From Proales similis (lineage: Eukaryota > Rotifera > Eurotatoria > Ploima > Proalidae), in the NCBI GenBank assembly GCA_019059635.1, contig JAGVRJ010000005.1:930001-994000 (forward strand): a DNA stretch of 64,000 bases, written 5' to 3'. Position numbers and translations under genes: made by a program. Numbering within the stretch: position 1 is the first letter of the stretch; each line of letters begins with the position of its first letter. The notes under the pieces were generated by a model. That model was not told the origin of the DNA and made no database searches. It saw only the letters and a program-made list of their open reading frames with translations. Shown here piece after piece: positions 23,113 to 34,526 of the stretch.

Positions 23113-24176
23113 CCTGTCTGACCAACCGCTGACTCTTGCTCACTTTTATTGTTCTAAAACGAATACAAGACTTTGAGTGGACACTTTAATTCTCCGTTTG
23201 CATCGATTTGACTTTATGAGCAGCGTGATGATAAATGCTTTGTGTCATCTGATCACAAGCGAGCCGCACTAGACGAGACAAACAAAGAGAGAGAGAGAGC
23301 AGCACGGCAATAGAACAACGGATGAGGAGTATGCATTGCATAAATGCCGTCTTTCAAAACTTTGCTCCCATTCGATCATTAAAGCATCATGTGAGGATTT
23401 AGAGGAGATTAGTGTCCTCTATGACAGCATTCGGCTACCAACTCGCACCATCCTCGGCTGTCAATCGCATTTAACTCAATCTAAAATCGGAATATTATGC
23501 CGAGAGCACATAGGCATGTCTTGCATTCAATCCTCCCTCTCCCACACACACACACGTTATAAGCACTTTGAAGCGAATTATTTCTGGTTGCAAAATTATG
23601 TCTCTGTTGCTTTTCGCTTTGGATGTCTAAGACGGCAAAAATCGATTCCAACGTTTATGCTCAACGTTCGTTTTATCTAGCCGAATGGGTTAAGTTAATT
23701 AGAGATGCTGGCATTTTGACCAAGGTCCGTCGTCTGACTAATTGTTTAATGCCTTTATTAGTTCGAAATCGTTCAAAATCGTTCAAAATCATTGATGCGT
23801 TCGCTCAGCTAATCGTGCGGTAAAACAAATTGAGAAACAAGGGCTGCACTGACTAGATTGACGAAGAGAGAGTGTCGATTGTGTTCGAGTTTAATTGTTA
23901 AGATTGATTTGGCACCAGCATGTGCCGATTTCAATTCGATGCGAAAAATTTCTTCAGTCCCGAGTCGAAGATTTCCAACGCATGCACAGCTATGCTTCGC
24001 AAACGGTACGCGCCAACAAAGATTCACAACTTAGCGAATTAAACTCGCAATCGGCTGATAAAGAAAGCGAATTGTTTCATTGTAAGTGCCCGTTGAATCC
24101 AATTGAATCGACCTGCTATTGACCCAAGTGTGTTGAAGGAAGAACTCCGTTTAAATTTATAATTCAAAAGAACGAA
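23113..24176. other. Divergent spacer between AP3D1 and RPS12
   Basis: About 1.06 kb that should hold the promoters of both genes. It contains a GA tract at about 23286-23302, a CA tract near 23544-23553 and a short ATCGTTCAAA direct repeat near 23765-23788. Open frames here are short and unrecognised. Confidence 0.4.
23286..23302. repeat. GA dinucleotide tract upstream of AP3D1
   Basis: About eight GA units, 175-190 bases upstream of the AP3D1 start codon. Confidence 0.8.
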
Positions 24177-25066
24177 ATGGCGGAAGGGTATGTGTCTAAA
24201 TATTCGATTGGCAGTTGTTTGAATGGCAAAGACATGTAGCCGCGGATGAACGATGCTAATTCTAAATCTGCAATTTGCATGCAAACAACTGACAGCAGCG
24301 CTCTCGCCGAAAGACTAAACCGAAAATATTCTCTTCTATTGCAGAGATGAACAAATCCAGCAACCAGAGCAGCAGACGGCTGTTGGAGAAATGGACATTA
24401 ATGAAGCATTAATGAGAGTATTGAAGGCTGCCATTGTCGCCAACGGTTTAGTCCGTGGTCTGCGAGAGGCTGCCAAGGCTCTTGACAAGCGACAGGCTCA
24501 CCTTTGCATCTTGGCCACCAACTGCGAAGAGGCCCAGTACATCAAGCTCGTCGAGGCTCTCTGCCAAGAGCACAACATTGCTCTTCTCAAGGCAAGCAAC
24601 TTAAATTACATTCTCAGACACTCTTAGCCTTCATTCTGACTTGTCGTGTCTCGGCTCATTTATGATGACAAATGCTCCCTCTACTGAATAAGAGTGAGGA
24701 TAAAAAAGCATTTAAAGCGGAAGGAATTTAGCCGTTCCTGCGCGACCCGTCTGACACGAGCCCGCCTTAGATTGACTACATCACTAAAACCTACCGGTCA
24801 AACCTAACCGCTTTAATCGCATTCTTTTACAGGTCGATGACAACAAGAAGCTCGGCGAATGGTCTGGTCTGTGCAAGATCGACAAAGAGGGCAAGGCCAG
24901 AAAGGTCGTCGGTTGCAGCTGCGTGGTCATCACCGTAAGTTGCTTCAGTTCATTTCTCAATTTTAATTGCTCAAGCAAACGTTCAAATTCAAAAATGAAG
25001 GACTGGGGTGAGGAGAACGAGGGCCACTTCTTCCTCAAGGAGTACATCAACAAAAATAAGAAATAA
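24177..25066 (+). CDS. RPS12: 40S ribosomal protein S12 (eS12)
   Basis: Four exons: 24177-24187, 24345-24591, 24833-24934, 25001-25066; 141 residues. eS12 belongs to the small-subunit beak and has the L7Ae-like fold. After a short acidic leader come [57 protein letters not shown], then [17 protein letters not shown] and the end [16 protein letters not shown], all closely matching animal RPS12. The first exon codes only MAE plus two bases. Intron 2 (24592-24832) starts with GC (AAG|GCAAGC), a rare GC-AG intron, and the phase confirms it. The same intron carries a candidate C/D snoRNA. A likely AATAAA signal is near 25089. Confidence 0.95.
24653..24762 (+). ncRNA. Candidate intronic C/D-box snoRNA in RPS12 intron 2
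   Basis: C box ATGATGA at 24662-24668; D box CTGA at 24751-24754; the flanks GGCTC (24653-24657) and GAGCC (24758-24762) can pair in a 5-bp terminal stem with 3-4-base spacers. Internal D'-like CTGA at 24684-24687 and C'-like GTGAGGA at 24694-24700 fit a two-guide layout. The D box ends 78 bases before the 3' splice site, near the preferred placement for intron-coded C/D snoRNAs. Vertebrate RPS12 also hosts C/D snoRNAs. The rRNA target was not established. All four boxes are short, so chance remains possible. Confidence 0.5.
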
Positions 25067-25542
25067 ACATTTATTTGAGTGAAATTGAATAAATGCTTTA
25101 AGCCCGAGTTACGCTTTCCATTTTGTCACAGACAGCCGACTCTAAACTTTTGCTTTCACTTTTATTATAAGACAAGTTGAAGATTGAATTTTTGGTGATC
25201 AACCTTTCAAACGGTTCACGGGTGTTAATTTCTTAATTTAGAACAGAACAAGACAACTAGCAGTGACCTTGAAACTGGAAACAGAATTTGAATCTTAGGC
25301 ATAGAGCTTCGAATGTTAAAAATTGTTAAATAAAATTAGGAACCGCTCAGCTGCGCGCTGACACATACAAGTCATCATGGTATTATATACATAAGCTCAG
25401 ACTCGCTCGGATGTGTTTTGTTCTTAAAAATAATGCCAAGTCTGGGCGTTGCTGGACTAACAGGCTGATGTGCCGCGAAGCAAAGCAAGCGATTAATACA
25501 CAAGCTAGCGTTTGCCTGTCGGATTTGGAACGCCGCTAAAAG
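25067..25542. other. Convergent spacer between RPS12 and MiT/TFE gene
   Basis: About 480 bases with an AATAAA signal near 25089. Likely 3' UTRs only; no gene seen. Confidence 0.45.
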
Positions 25543-28172
25543 CTAATCAAACAAATGAGGCCGGTTTAGAATTGAATTTTCAATTTGACTTTTATATGGA
25601 GAGTTCAAAGCCTCTTGGAGCATTTGAACGTCGTTCATAACAAGGCCGGGTTCGGTCAACGAGGCACCAAATGAAAAAGACTGAACGTAGGAGGACGCCG
25701 GAGAGCCAGGGCTCATTAAACCATTCAAGTCTGCATTTAAGGCAACATTTGCCGTCTGTTTGGCGTCGTTTAAATAAACAGTTTGCCCTGCACTTGAACT
25801 GGGCTCTTCTTTTACTGGCTTAAGCAAAACCGGATTTGAGTGTAAATTTTGAGGCATTCGGCTTTCAAGCTCCTGGAAAAATGATTCAATAAGAATTTTC
25901 ATCCAGACGTATGATGATCCAATTGTTTAAGGCTGACCTTTATGCGACTTAAAAGCCTCTGATTTAATGCGGCTGATTGCCGATACTTTTCGGCTAGTTC
26001 TCTGCTCCGACCGACTTCATGCTGAAGCGTTCGAATGTAGTCAACGGATGCCTTTAAAATCGTTCCCTTGTTTTGCTTTGCATCTCTGGTCAAACGATGA
26101 ATTTAAGTCACAGCGGAAAAGAAGCGAAAACAAAGCCAACACATACGAATAGGTCGAGCGGGGCAAAATGCTTCCAAGCTCTTTGATTCGATCGTTGATG
26201 TTGAACCTTCGTCGTCTTTCGACTGGATTTTGACTTTGAAGATCTGTATAGAGCGAATCAAGCTGATGGCGATTCATACTTTGATTGTGATTGTCTTTTT
26301 TCTGTCGTTCTCTAAGATAAGCAACCACATCGTCTTCTGTAAAGTCTACGCCCATTCTGGCGCCACTATCACCGGATGGACAGCTCGAGGAAGGTCGGGT
26401 TCGTTCATGCTCGAATGAAAGGCTTGTCGAGCGCCAAATGTCATGATTTGGAAGCTGTAAATTATAAAACATGTCAATCAGGGTCAGAAATTGACATTTA
26501 CGTTGATATTTTACTCACCGTTCTGGGTGAATAGATTTCGTTGATTTGCTGATCAAAATCACCCGCTAGCTGAGCGCTGTTCAAGTAGTCGTCGACAATC
26601 AAATTTTCCATCTTTTGAGGGCAAGCAGATTGTGATTGAAATCGAGAATGTGCGATATAAAATCCATGCATGCATACCTCACTGAAGAGATCGTTTTGAG
26701 ACAGCGAGCTTGTTGTGCTCGACTGAAAATTAGAGTCCAAATTGGATAGGGGCGAGTCAAGAGAGAGACGTTCTTGTGGAACGTTGAAAATTCGCGGCTC
26801 TGAGACGAGAGGACTGGACGTTTCCGACATGTTCAGGCTGATGGGCTCGTTAGAAAATGAACTTCTGAGTGCTTGACTGCTTGACGGGCCAAACGTTCTG
26901 CATTTTCTCATTTTAAGTGAATTCGATTCGCTACTTTTGCATTTGGGCGATAAAGTCACATGAGAGCTGTTATCTCTGTCGAAGCCGGTCTAATTCGTAA
27001 GAGACAATCGACTAAATTTAATTTTAGACTCTAACGCGATGAGATTAGAAACCTACCGTGTAAGGCATAGCGCGACCCGAGTTTAATGGATGACGATTTC
27101 TTGTGTCCAGCACTGGCTGGGTATTGAGGCTGTTGCTCAGCGGCTTTAGGCCTGTCTGGTTCTTTTTGAACAAATTGTCCGGACTGGGCAGCTCATCGAA
27201 AACTTCGAATATTTGTGGCTCCTGACTCGCAGGCAATGTGTTGGTCGAAGAAGTGACCGAAGACTGGGTCGACTGAGTTGAACTGGTTGGCTTCTCTTTT
27301 CTCTCCATTTCTTCGGTCTTGATTTCTTATCGTTGCTGTTAACTGCTCGACCTGAGGGAAACAATAAGGCTTACCTGTCGTTTCATAAGCTGAAGCTTCA
27401 TCAACGATCGACAAGTGTGCGAAGATGAGGAAATGAAACTGTTCTGAGGTGTTATGTCGTTCATGTTGGTGGTTGACGCGACTGAAGTTCTGTAACAAAC
27501 GCATTCAGAACGATATAGATGATTCGGACGGCGAAAGACTACTCACGCAAAATAATTCGCATTCGGACTAAGGGAATTAGTCGGCTGTGCTTGGATCTTA
27601 TCAAGACCATTGTTCTGGGAGCTCGGATCAACCATTGAACTGGCCGGCTTAATCATTTGAATGGCGCTTGAATTGGACACAGAGCCCCTTGACCTCCGGT
27701 CTGACTGGCTTGGTTTGCTTGCTGCGGGAAGTGAAGAGTCGTCGGTTAAGTCGATTTCCTCATCGGGACGAAACACGTTGTCATCGTGCTCCATTTGAAA
27801 TGGATGAGTAGACGCATCTTCGCCGAATATGAACTGTTCAAACGAGGTCGGATCGGCTCCAGGAGCCAAATTTTCCACCGTGTTATAGTCAATGTCAAAA
27901 TCAAGATTGTGCATTCGACTGTTGCTGAACTTCAATTGCATGAGCGTTCTTGAAAAACTAGAACCGGGCGATGAAGACGGCTTCAGCTTGCCGGGCGACT
28001 CGAAAGGAGACGCATGAATGCCGACTGGCGGCGAGCTCGAATGGGACGAAGTGTCGAGAAATATGGTGTTGGCCGCTGTGAGGAGCGAGCTTGAGTTCAA
28101 ACTGCTATTGGCACTCTCGTAGCTATTTGGGAGCATGAGACCTGAGTTGTTTTGATTGTCGGCTTTAAGCAT
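25543..28172 (-). CDS. MiT/TFE-family bHLH-leucine-zipper transcription factor
   Basis: Nine exons on the minus strand: 28172-27547, 27489-27375, 27317-27057, 26989-26678, 26611-26519, 26454-26280, 26222-26147, 26085-25938, 25872-25543; 711 residues. MITF/TFEB/TFE3-type factors bind E-box/CLEAR sites and drive lysosomal and melanocyte programmes. The DNA-binding segment reads [18 protein letters not shown], nearly identical to vertebrate MITF, followed by [27 protein letters not shown] and a zipper region (residues about 520-625). An intron interrupts the basic region in phase 1, between NQ and [16 protein letters not shown] near residue 240 resembles the Rag-GTPase-binding N-terminal helix of TFEB (RIGLRMQLMREQ), suggesting control by mTORC1. 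About 210 residues before it are low-complexity and serine-rich. Exon 3 was given an acceptor at 27318 to keep phase. Confidence 0.88.
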
Positions 28173-29338
28173 TTTCGACCAGCGACTCGTTCAACGACAC
28201 GTCTCCTCTCAGTTGTTAAATAACAACCCGGCTATTTGATATTCGCTTGCTTGGCTTGTAACCACAATCTAAAGAAATTGCAAAAATGCGAAGGTGATTT
28301 ATATAATGACGAAGACGGTGTCAAGAGAGCACGCGCACACGCATACGGTTGGCAAGACCGTGGCTAGCTGTGTTTACTCATGCTTACAATTAGCGCTGGT
28401 TTTTGCGTCATAGTAGATCAAGCATCGATTAGAAATAGTTAGAGATGAGGGGGAGGCCGTATTGCGCACTATATTTGCATGCGACGGTACCTTAAGAGCG
28501 AGAATTTGCCACGTTACTTCATCCAATAGAAACGCGGCCTATGCCACATGCGTTAACGTTCGTGCATTAGAAAATGTATAAAGAGCGAAAAAGAAAAAGG
28601 CAGAGAGAGGGAGAGAGAGATGATAACATTATAAAATAATGCAGCATTTCGCAACACCAGTAGAATGCCAAAACATGCATATTTAATATTGAAGGGCCCG
28701 TGCTAAGCTGTGCGCAGCGGTGGGCGTGGCCGGAATCGAGAGGCATTAAACAATAAGAAGCAGTTCGAATTAGTTGAAGATTGTTATCAATTCAAATGGA
28801 ATGTGATGCTTTTATGATTCCTGTAAAATCTCGGCGCTTGAGCGGCGTTGTTGTTAGACACAGATACTTGACTGTTCGAACGAGGAGGGGTTAAAAGAGC
28901 TGGCGTTTGGACGAATCCCTGTATGAAGCCAAGTGTGGTTAGTCAGCGTGTTTTTATCGACGACTAAGATGGCCTGATACCGATATGGGACAGTAGATAT
29001 ATAAACGGTGTAAATAGGCCATTAAGCAACGAGAGTCAACTCTGTTGGTTGCGATTAGATAACGCTCGTTGACACTTCGGAGTCAGATCTGGCGTCGATG
29101 CATCGCGCTCGGTCATTTGTTAAATTAGGTTTGAAGTTGCCGCAGTCAGGTCTCTCCGCCCTCTTGATTGAGCAGACTATTCTCGAACGATGATAATTGA
29201 ACTGAACTTGTGAACGCTCTGTACTTGCGCTCGTGTAAGACTGCGCGAGAATCTTGCTATTTGAAAAGAGCTCCCACGTCCCGTGTACTTTACACTAAGT
29301 TGATCGTTTAAATCGCATCAAGCAGCTGAAACGAGAAA
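28173..29338. other. Divergent spacer between MiT/TFE and RPS26
   Basis: About 1.17 kb presumed to hold both promoters. A GA-rich tract (about 28603-28620), a TATAAAG match near 28577 and an ATATAAA match near 28998 are visible. No coding frame was recognised. Confidence 0.4.
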
Positions 29339-29953
29339 ATGGTGAGTGATTGCCATTGGTGTATCTTAATTAATCGCCGCCATCTAGGCCGATTAGTGAA
29401 GATTTGCCAACTTGGCTCGGTCTCAGTCGCCTTTACTAACCGCATTGCAACAACCAATAGACCAAGAAGAGGAGGAATGGAGGACGATCGAAGCACGGTC
29501 GCGGTCACGTCACCAGCGTAAACTGCAGCAACTGCCGTCGATTGGTTCCCAAGGATAAAGCGATTAAGAAATTCATTATCCGTAACATCGTCGAGTCGGC
29601 TGCTATCAAGGATTTGAGCGAGGCCTGTGCTTATGAAGGTAAACCTCGTCGCTGACACACATGCTCCTTCTAAACTGATCACTTTCGAATCAACTAATCA
29701 GGCTACGCGCTGCCGAAGCTCTACTACAAGCTTCAATATTGCGTCTCGTGTGCCATTCACGGAAAGGTGGTCCGTAATCGCTCTCGCGAGGCCCGTAAAA
29801 TCCGAACGCCTCCTCAAAGACGACTTCCGGCGGTAATGACATTTCACTCGCTCCACATGCGTATCACATTCTAATCTGCTTTTGTGTTTTAATAAACAGA
29901 AACCAGGCGCAGCCAACCGTGGCGCTGCTGGAGCTCAGGTTGCCGCCAGATAA
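29339..29953 (+). CDS. RPS26: 40S ribosomal protein S26 (eS26)
   Basis: Four exons: 29339-29341, 29461-29638, 29702-29832, 29900-29953; 121 residues. The first exon is the ATG alone, a common ribosomal-protein arrangement. eS26 lines the mRNA exit channel of the small subunit. [17 protein letters not shown], the zinc-ligand CSNC and later CVSC cysteine pairs, [20 protein letters not shown], and [14 protein letters not shown] match the family closely. The tail ends [14 protein letters not shown]. An AATAAAAT signal follows around 29983. Intron 1 (119 bases) was checked for snoRNA boxes and none was convincing. Confidence 0.95.
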
Positions 29954-30051
29954 ATATGTTTTTGATAAAGATCAATCGGAAACAATAAAATAATACAAAA
30001 AAAGCCTGTCATGATGCGGAAGAGACTTTTTTTATTTGAAAACATCCGTAA

Positions 30052-33000
30052 TTAATTGGTTTCTTTGTGGGATGAAATGGTCTCTGATGAATTGGCCTCT
30101 GTGCTCGTGTTGTTCGACCATCTGATCACGTTGGGACCAAACACAGCGCTCATGGAACCGGCCAGGTCTTGTAGAATTTCGACAAGAAGCTCTTTGCTCA
30201 GACCCTTCAGACGTGACGAGCTGGACAGCTTTTCAATGCAGCTAAAGTCAGCTTGAGTTTATGCTTTAGACCAAGTGAACATGAGCCAGTACCTCTTTAA
30301 GATTCTTGCGCGCGATCTTCAACGCAAAGCTTTTCATTTTCTCATCTTTTATTTTGTCGGCTGCCTCGAGCACCTTGATCGATGAATCATCGTTTTATTG
30401 AGCATTTCTAATTAATGATCGGATACTTGGTCAATATAGTGGCGCTCACCTCGAATAGATTCTCTTGAGTCACGCTCAGTTCGATTATCTCTTTACAGTA
30501 GGCAAATAATCTCAGATTGGAAAACTGATAATAATGACTGGCAGTCAATAGGCCGAGTGCGTGCTCATATGGAATGCTGACGTCATCGAAGTAAATGAAC
30601 CGAAGCAGCGAAATCAAAGAGTCACGATTCAGGCCGAGCTCTTCGCCATTCACCTTGAAGGATTAGATTCACTCGAATGAGCATCGACTGTTGCTAAAAA
30701 TACCTTGATCTGCTTGTCGAGGGGCATGAACGAGCGAAAGTAGGCCTCGAAATAGGCGCATCTGGCCGCTAGTATGCATTTGTGCACAAGAAACGGCGCC
30801 TCTTGGCTATTCTTGATATTTATTTCCAGATCGGCCAAGTCATTGCCTGGCGCACTGTCGCCAAAAAAGAAGCATTCCATGTCTTGTTCGAGACTAGACG
30901 CTGATTTCGACCGTTAATGTCAATGACGCACTCGAATCAAGTTGTTTCTTACTCCTGTGCTCGATTTCGTCCAATGGCAAAGCGTCCCTCAGAGGGCTGT
31001 TGCCGAGCAAGAGCTGCTTACGACGAATTAGCTCGACCATCAGGCTAGACGGCAGCTCCTCGAACTCTTTCATCATTATGACCACGTTGAAATTGCTCTC
31101 TTTGACCAGGAAACGGAAGCAAAAGTTCTTCAAAATCAAGTCTCAGCCTAAATTGGATAGATTCATCGATTCTGGACTGCTTGTACAAACCATGAGGGTC
31201 TCGAGGCCGAGAGAGTCAGAAAGTCGAAGAATCTTGAGCACATTCGAGCAGGACATGCTCGAATCGATAAAGTTTTCACACAAATACTTGAGCTTAGAGA
31301 CTTGGAACTAAAAAAGAATTCATTTAGAATTAATTTAAAAAAAAATGCGAGGGCATGAAATCTCACTTGAATGGCAAGTTTGTAGACGTTGACGACTAGA
31401 TTGATCCTCTCGAGTTCATTTTCTAAATCAGATGCTATTGAATCAAGGCGTCCGCGATTTAAAAAGATTTCCCCAATAGCCTTACCGACATGCTCAAGAG
31501 ACCAGATCTGGTCAGAGTAGAGAAATTCGAGAAAGAGCTTTAAAGCCCTTGCGCTCTCAGTGGGCAGTTGAATTTCGATGTCGTCTGTCCACGCCTTACT
31601 TGAATCATGCTTCTTTGCTCTGGCCGTTTTAATTAGCTTGCGAGAATATGGCGACCGACAGGCGACAATCGCACAATGAGATCGAACCTTTTCATTCTAT
31701 TGCGCTCTGCTTTAGTCAAACGAAAATGACAACTCATTGGAGTTGGTTTTGATTTACATTTTCACAGACAAACACGAGATCGCAGAGCTGCTCTTGACCA
31801 AATATTTTACAGAGATCATCTTTGAGAGTTGATTTCGGCTGCGTTGGAAGCTTGTTTAAGCGAATTGACAAGTGAGCAATTTTCAGAATTGAGAAACTAT
31901 TCACTCGTCTACCTTTAACGAGTAGAGCTCGTTACTGCGCGTGTTCTGATCACCGTTGCCGCCGAATATGTAAAGGAAGTCATGATGAACACAGGCAGTG
32001 AAAAAAGACCGGCCACTGGGCAGCTGAATTCAACTCATGCAAGCAAAGCTGATTTACATGGAGACGGTTACAACTTACTGGCGAGCGTGCGTTGAGTGGC
32101 ACCGTGTCCCAAGTGCATGTTTCAGTGTCGAATCTGACCAAAACAGAGTAATAAGGAGAGAATAAGTATTTGAAATGTAAAATTGCTTCAATTACGAGTA
32201 AATCTCGTCGAAAAAGCTGTTGCCCAGCACGCCGCCGTATATGTAAAGGTTGTTATTATGAGCGACCATTGTGTGGCCAGAGCGCCGCTCGGGACTAGAA
32301 TTGCAGCCCCGAAGCAATGAGTTGGATGATATTTTTGCCCACACATGAGTCTTGAAGTCGAATTTGAACAGATGATTGGACGTTTTAGCGCCACTTTGTC
32401 CAGAGAACAGGTACATGCAATCTTGAACAATGGCCAGCGGGAAATTGCAAACAGTCGGCGGCATGTCACCCTTTTGCTCAATCTCGAGCCATTTGCGACT
32501 CGAATTGAGCGAAATGTTCCACATGTCGTTGAGACGGCTGTTTCCGTCGTAGCCGGCAAATATCCAGAGCTTGTCATCGTAGACAACGGCGCCATGAGCC
32601 GCACGTGGCGAAGGAACGCTTTGTTAACAAAATCGACTGATGAATGATCATGAACGGCTTGTCTGCCAGAAACCAACCTGCCCTCGACCGTCAAATGAGT
32701 CCAAGTGCCCGTACTGAATCGATATTCGTGCAGATCATTTTTATTTGAAAAGGTTCCGTTCGAATTCTGATCGTCGGCATAGCCACCTTAGAGTGAGGTC
32801 AATTTGCAAATTAACTCAACTATATTTGACACAATCTTCTCACCAAATATGAACATGCTTGTTCCGTAGACTACAGCCGCGTGGTGGTAGCGAGGAGACG
32901 GAGCTGAGGCGTTTAGCACTCTGCTCCATGAATTGTTCGTATAATCGTAGGCTATCAAGTCATTGAGCATATGCTTCCTGTGCAAATTACAAACTTAGAT

Positions 33001-33347
33001 TCGAGCGGAAACACAGCCAAACAGAAAAAGCGAGAAAGAGAGGGGATTGTACAAAAGAGGGATTGTCGGACCAAGTCGAACGCTTACCCGTTGTCGCCGC
33101 CAAACACGTACAAAGAATTTCCATAAGAGACCATTGTGTGTTTACTTCTTCTACACGTTGGTTGTAAAAGAATGAAGTTGCAAGCATTATTGAAAAGGAA
33201 TGTCTCGTCAAACCTTGGTCCAATGAACTCGTCACAAGCAGGCAATTTTATCCACGAGCCGGTCGACAAAGCCCCGACTGCTGCCGAGTCCGTGCCCAGT
33301 CCGCTGTTTCCTGTCGCATTTGAACGCGGGAACAAGTTTGTGCTCAT
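30052..33347 (-). CDS. LZTR1: LZTR1-type Kelch-BTB-BACK protein
   Basis: Sixteen exons on the minus strand: 33347-33214, 33150-33088, 32977-32844, 32786-32678, 32618-32196, 32133-32079, 32023-31913, 31850-31758, 31687-31486, 31434-31367, 31307-31191, 31127-30953, 30900-30704, 30653-30450, 30373-30293, 30228-30052; 780 residues (human 840). LZTR1 is the CUL3 adaptor that ubiquitinates RIT1/RAS-family GTPases. Order: N-terminal Kelch propeller ([84 protein letters not shown]), then BTB1 ([22 protein letters not shown]), a BACK helix with [20 protein letters not shown], and BTB2 ([31 protein letters not shown]). The first two exons follow the human LPPCDEFVGARRSKHT pattern. The start is the ATG at 33347; no earlier in-frame ATG fits. 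Confidence 0.92.
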
Positions 33348-33758
33348 CGCTGTCACCAATCACAGGCTCGTCTCATGTCCTTGTTTCTAGTTTCCCAATT
33401 CGTAATGTACGCAAGCTTATGCTTATGTCTCAATGCAATAATTTATAATTCTACTGCGCAAGCAGAAAACATTATTTTTGTTTGGCAGATAATAAGCAGA
33501 TTCTGGCATTGACAACAAATCGATTTAATTTCGAAATTGGACGCAAATTGCAAGAAATTTATTTCCTCCCAAATTACATCCGAGTCTCTTGAATGACCAG
33601 TTTGACTCGGACTGCTAGATCAGACAGGTAGAAAAAGTAATGTTAATTTTTGCTCTTATTTGATACATTCGGCGAAATAATTATGATAATTATCGGCGAA
33701 AAAACGCCCATGCCTGATTGAAGGCTAATGGAAGTGTCGAGCAGTTCGAGTTGAAAAA
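33348..33758. other. Divergent spacer between LZTR1 and LIN37
   Basis: About 410 bases, AT-rich, presumed bidirectional promoter. A TGATAATTATCG-like partial palindrome occurs near 33680-33695. No gene seen. Confidence 0.4.
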
Positions 33759-34328
33759 ATGAGCGCGCGTCTCGTCAACAAACCAAAGGGCGCATTGCAG
33801 TCACCGGCCAAGGGCAAAAAGCGCAAAGCGAGCCATCTAGTCGATGATCTAAAGCTTTCTAAAACGAGTGGATCACCGTCGAAAAAGAACTGTACCAGAA
33901 CGAGCACCCTAGGCGACGGACGAGTTAAGATCATCGATCGAATAGTCGACTTGAGTCAATTCAACGCGCGCGATTACTCTCTATACACTCTCTGCCGGCA
34001 ATGGATGCAATCGGGATCTACTGACTCGCGTGTTTCAAGTTCATTTGAGCTGAACAAGGCGCCCGTGTCGCCCAGTGAGCAGCTCAAAATTAGCAGACTT
34101 CCTGAACCTACTGGACTGGAAAAGCGATGCAGCTTGCAGGAATTTCAAAAGAAACTCAACACAATCAAGTCTAATCCGATCGAGTCTACTGACGTCAATG
34201 AGTTGCTCAACTCAAACGTTTCACACTGGCGGTCTGTAAAAAGGGCGTGGCACAATTTTTATGCGGACAATGAGAGACCATTTGAAAATAGCTTCGAAAT
34301 TCTAAAATCAATTTACCAAGAATTGTAA
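33759..34328 (+). CDS. LIN37: LIN37, MuvB/DREAM complex subunit
   Basis: A single exon of 189 residues. LIN37 is a MuvB core subunit needed for DREAM-mediated repression of cell-cycle genes in quiescence. The call rests on two conserved blocks: VKIIDRIVDLSQFNARDYSLY followed by LCRQWMQS (human IKLFDRSVDLAQF ... PICRAWM), and the C-terminal helix WRSVKRAWHNF ... ENSFEILKSIYQEL (human WKRIRQRWKEA ... YSESMKILREMYE). The N-terminus is basic (KGKKRKAS) and could act in nuclear import. It is shorter than human LIN37 (246) because the proline-rich middle is reduced. No intron is needed. Confidence 0.82.
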   Translation: MSARLVNKPKGALQSPAKGKKRKASHLVDDLKLSKTSGSPSKKNCTRTSTLGDGRVKIIDRIVDLSQFNARDYSLYTLCRQWMQSGSTDSRVSSSFELNKAPVSPSEQLKISRLPEPTGLEKRCSLQEFQKKLNTIKSNPIESTDVNELLNSNVSHWRSVKRAWHNFYADNERPFENSFEILKSIYQEL

Positions 34329-34526
34329 ACAGTTTTTAAATCGGCTCGAATTTTATTTTCTTTTTCATCTTTTTTTCTCAATTTTCGCATCAAAGCGTCT
34401 AAATCAAGCGACGATCGACTGATTTGCAATAAAATTTTTGTTGCTTAAGCTTATAGAGGAAAAATTCGGATGTTTTCATGTCTGCTTTATTTTCGGCGTC
34501 CGTTTGCTGTCACGTTTGCCTTCTAT
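34329..34526. other. Convergent spacer between LIN37 and ETHE1 copy 1
   Basis: 200 bases of presumed 3' UTRs, with AATAAAA near 34426. Confidence 0.4.

Noticed and set aside
27317-27375. Apparent frame conflict between MiT/TFE exons 2 and 3
   Set aside because: An acceptor at ATCAAG|ACC restores phase with a canonical intron.
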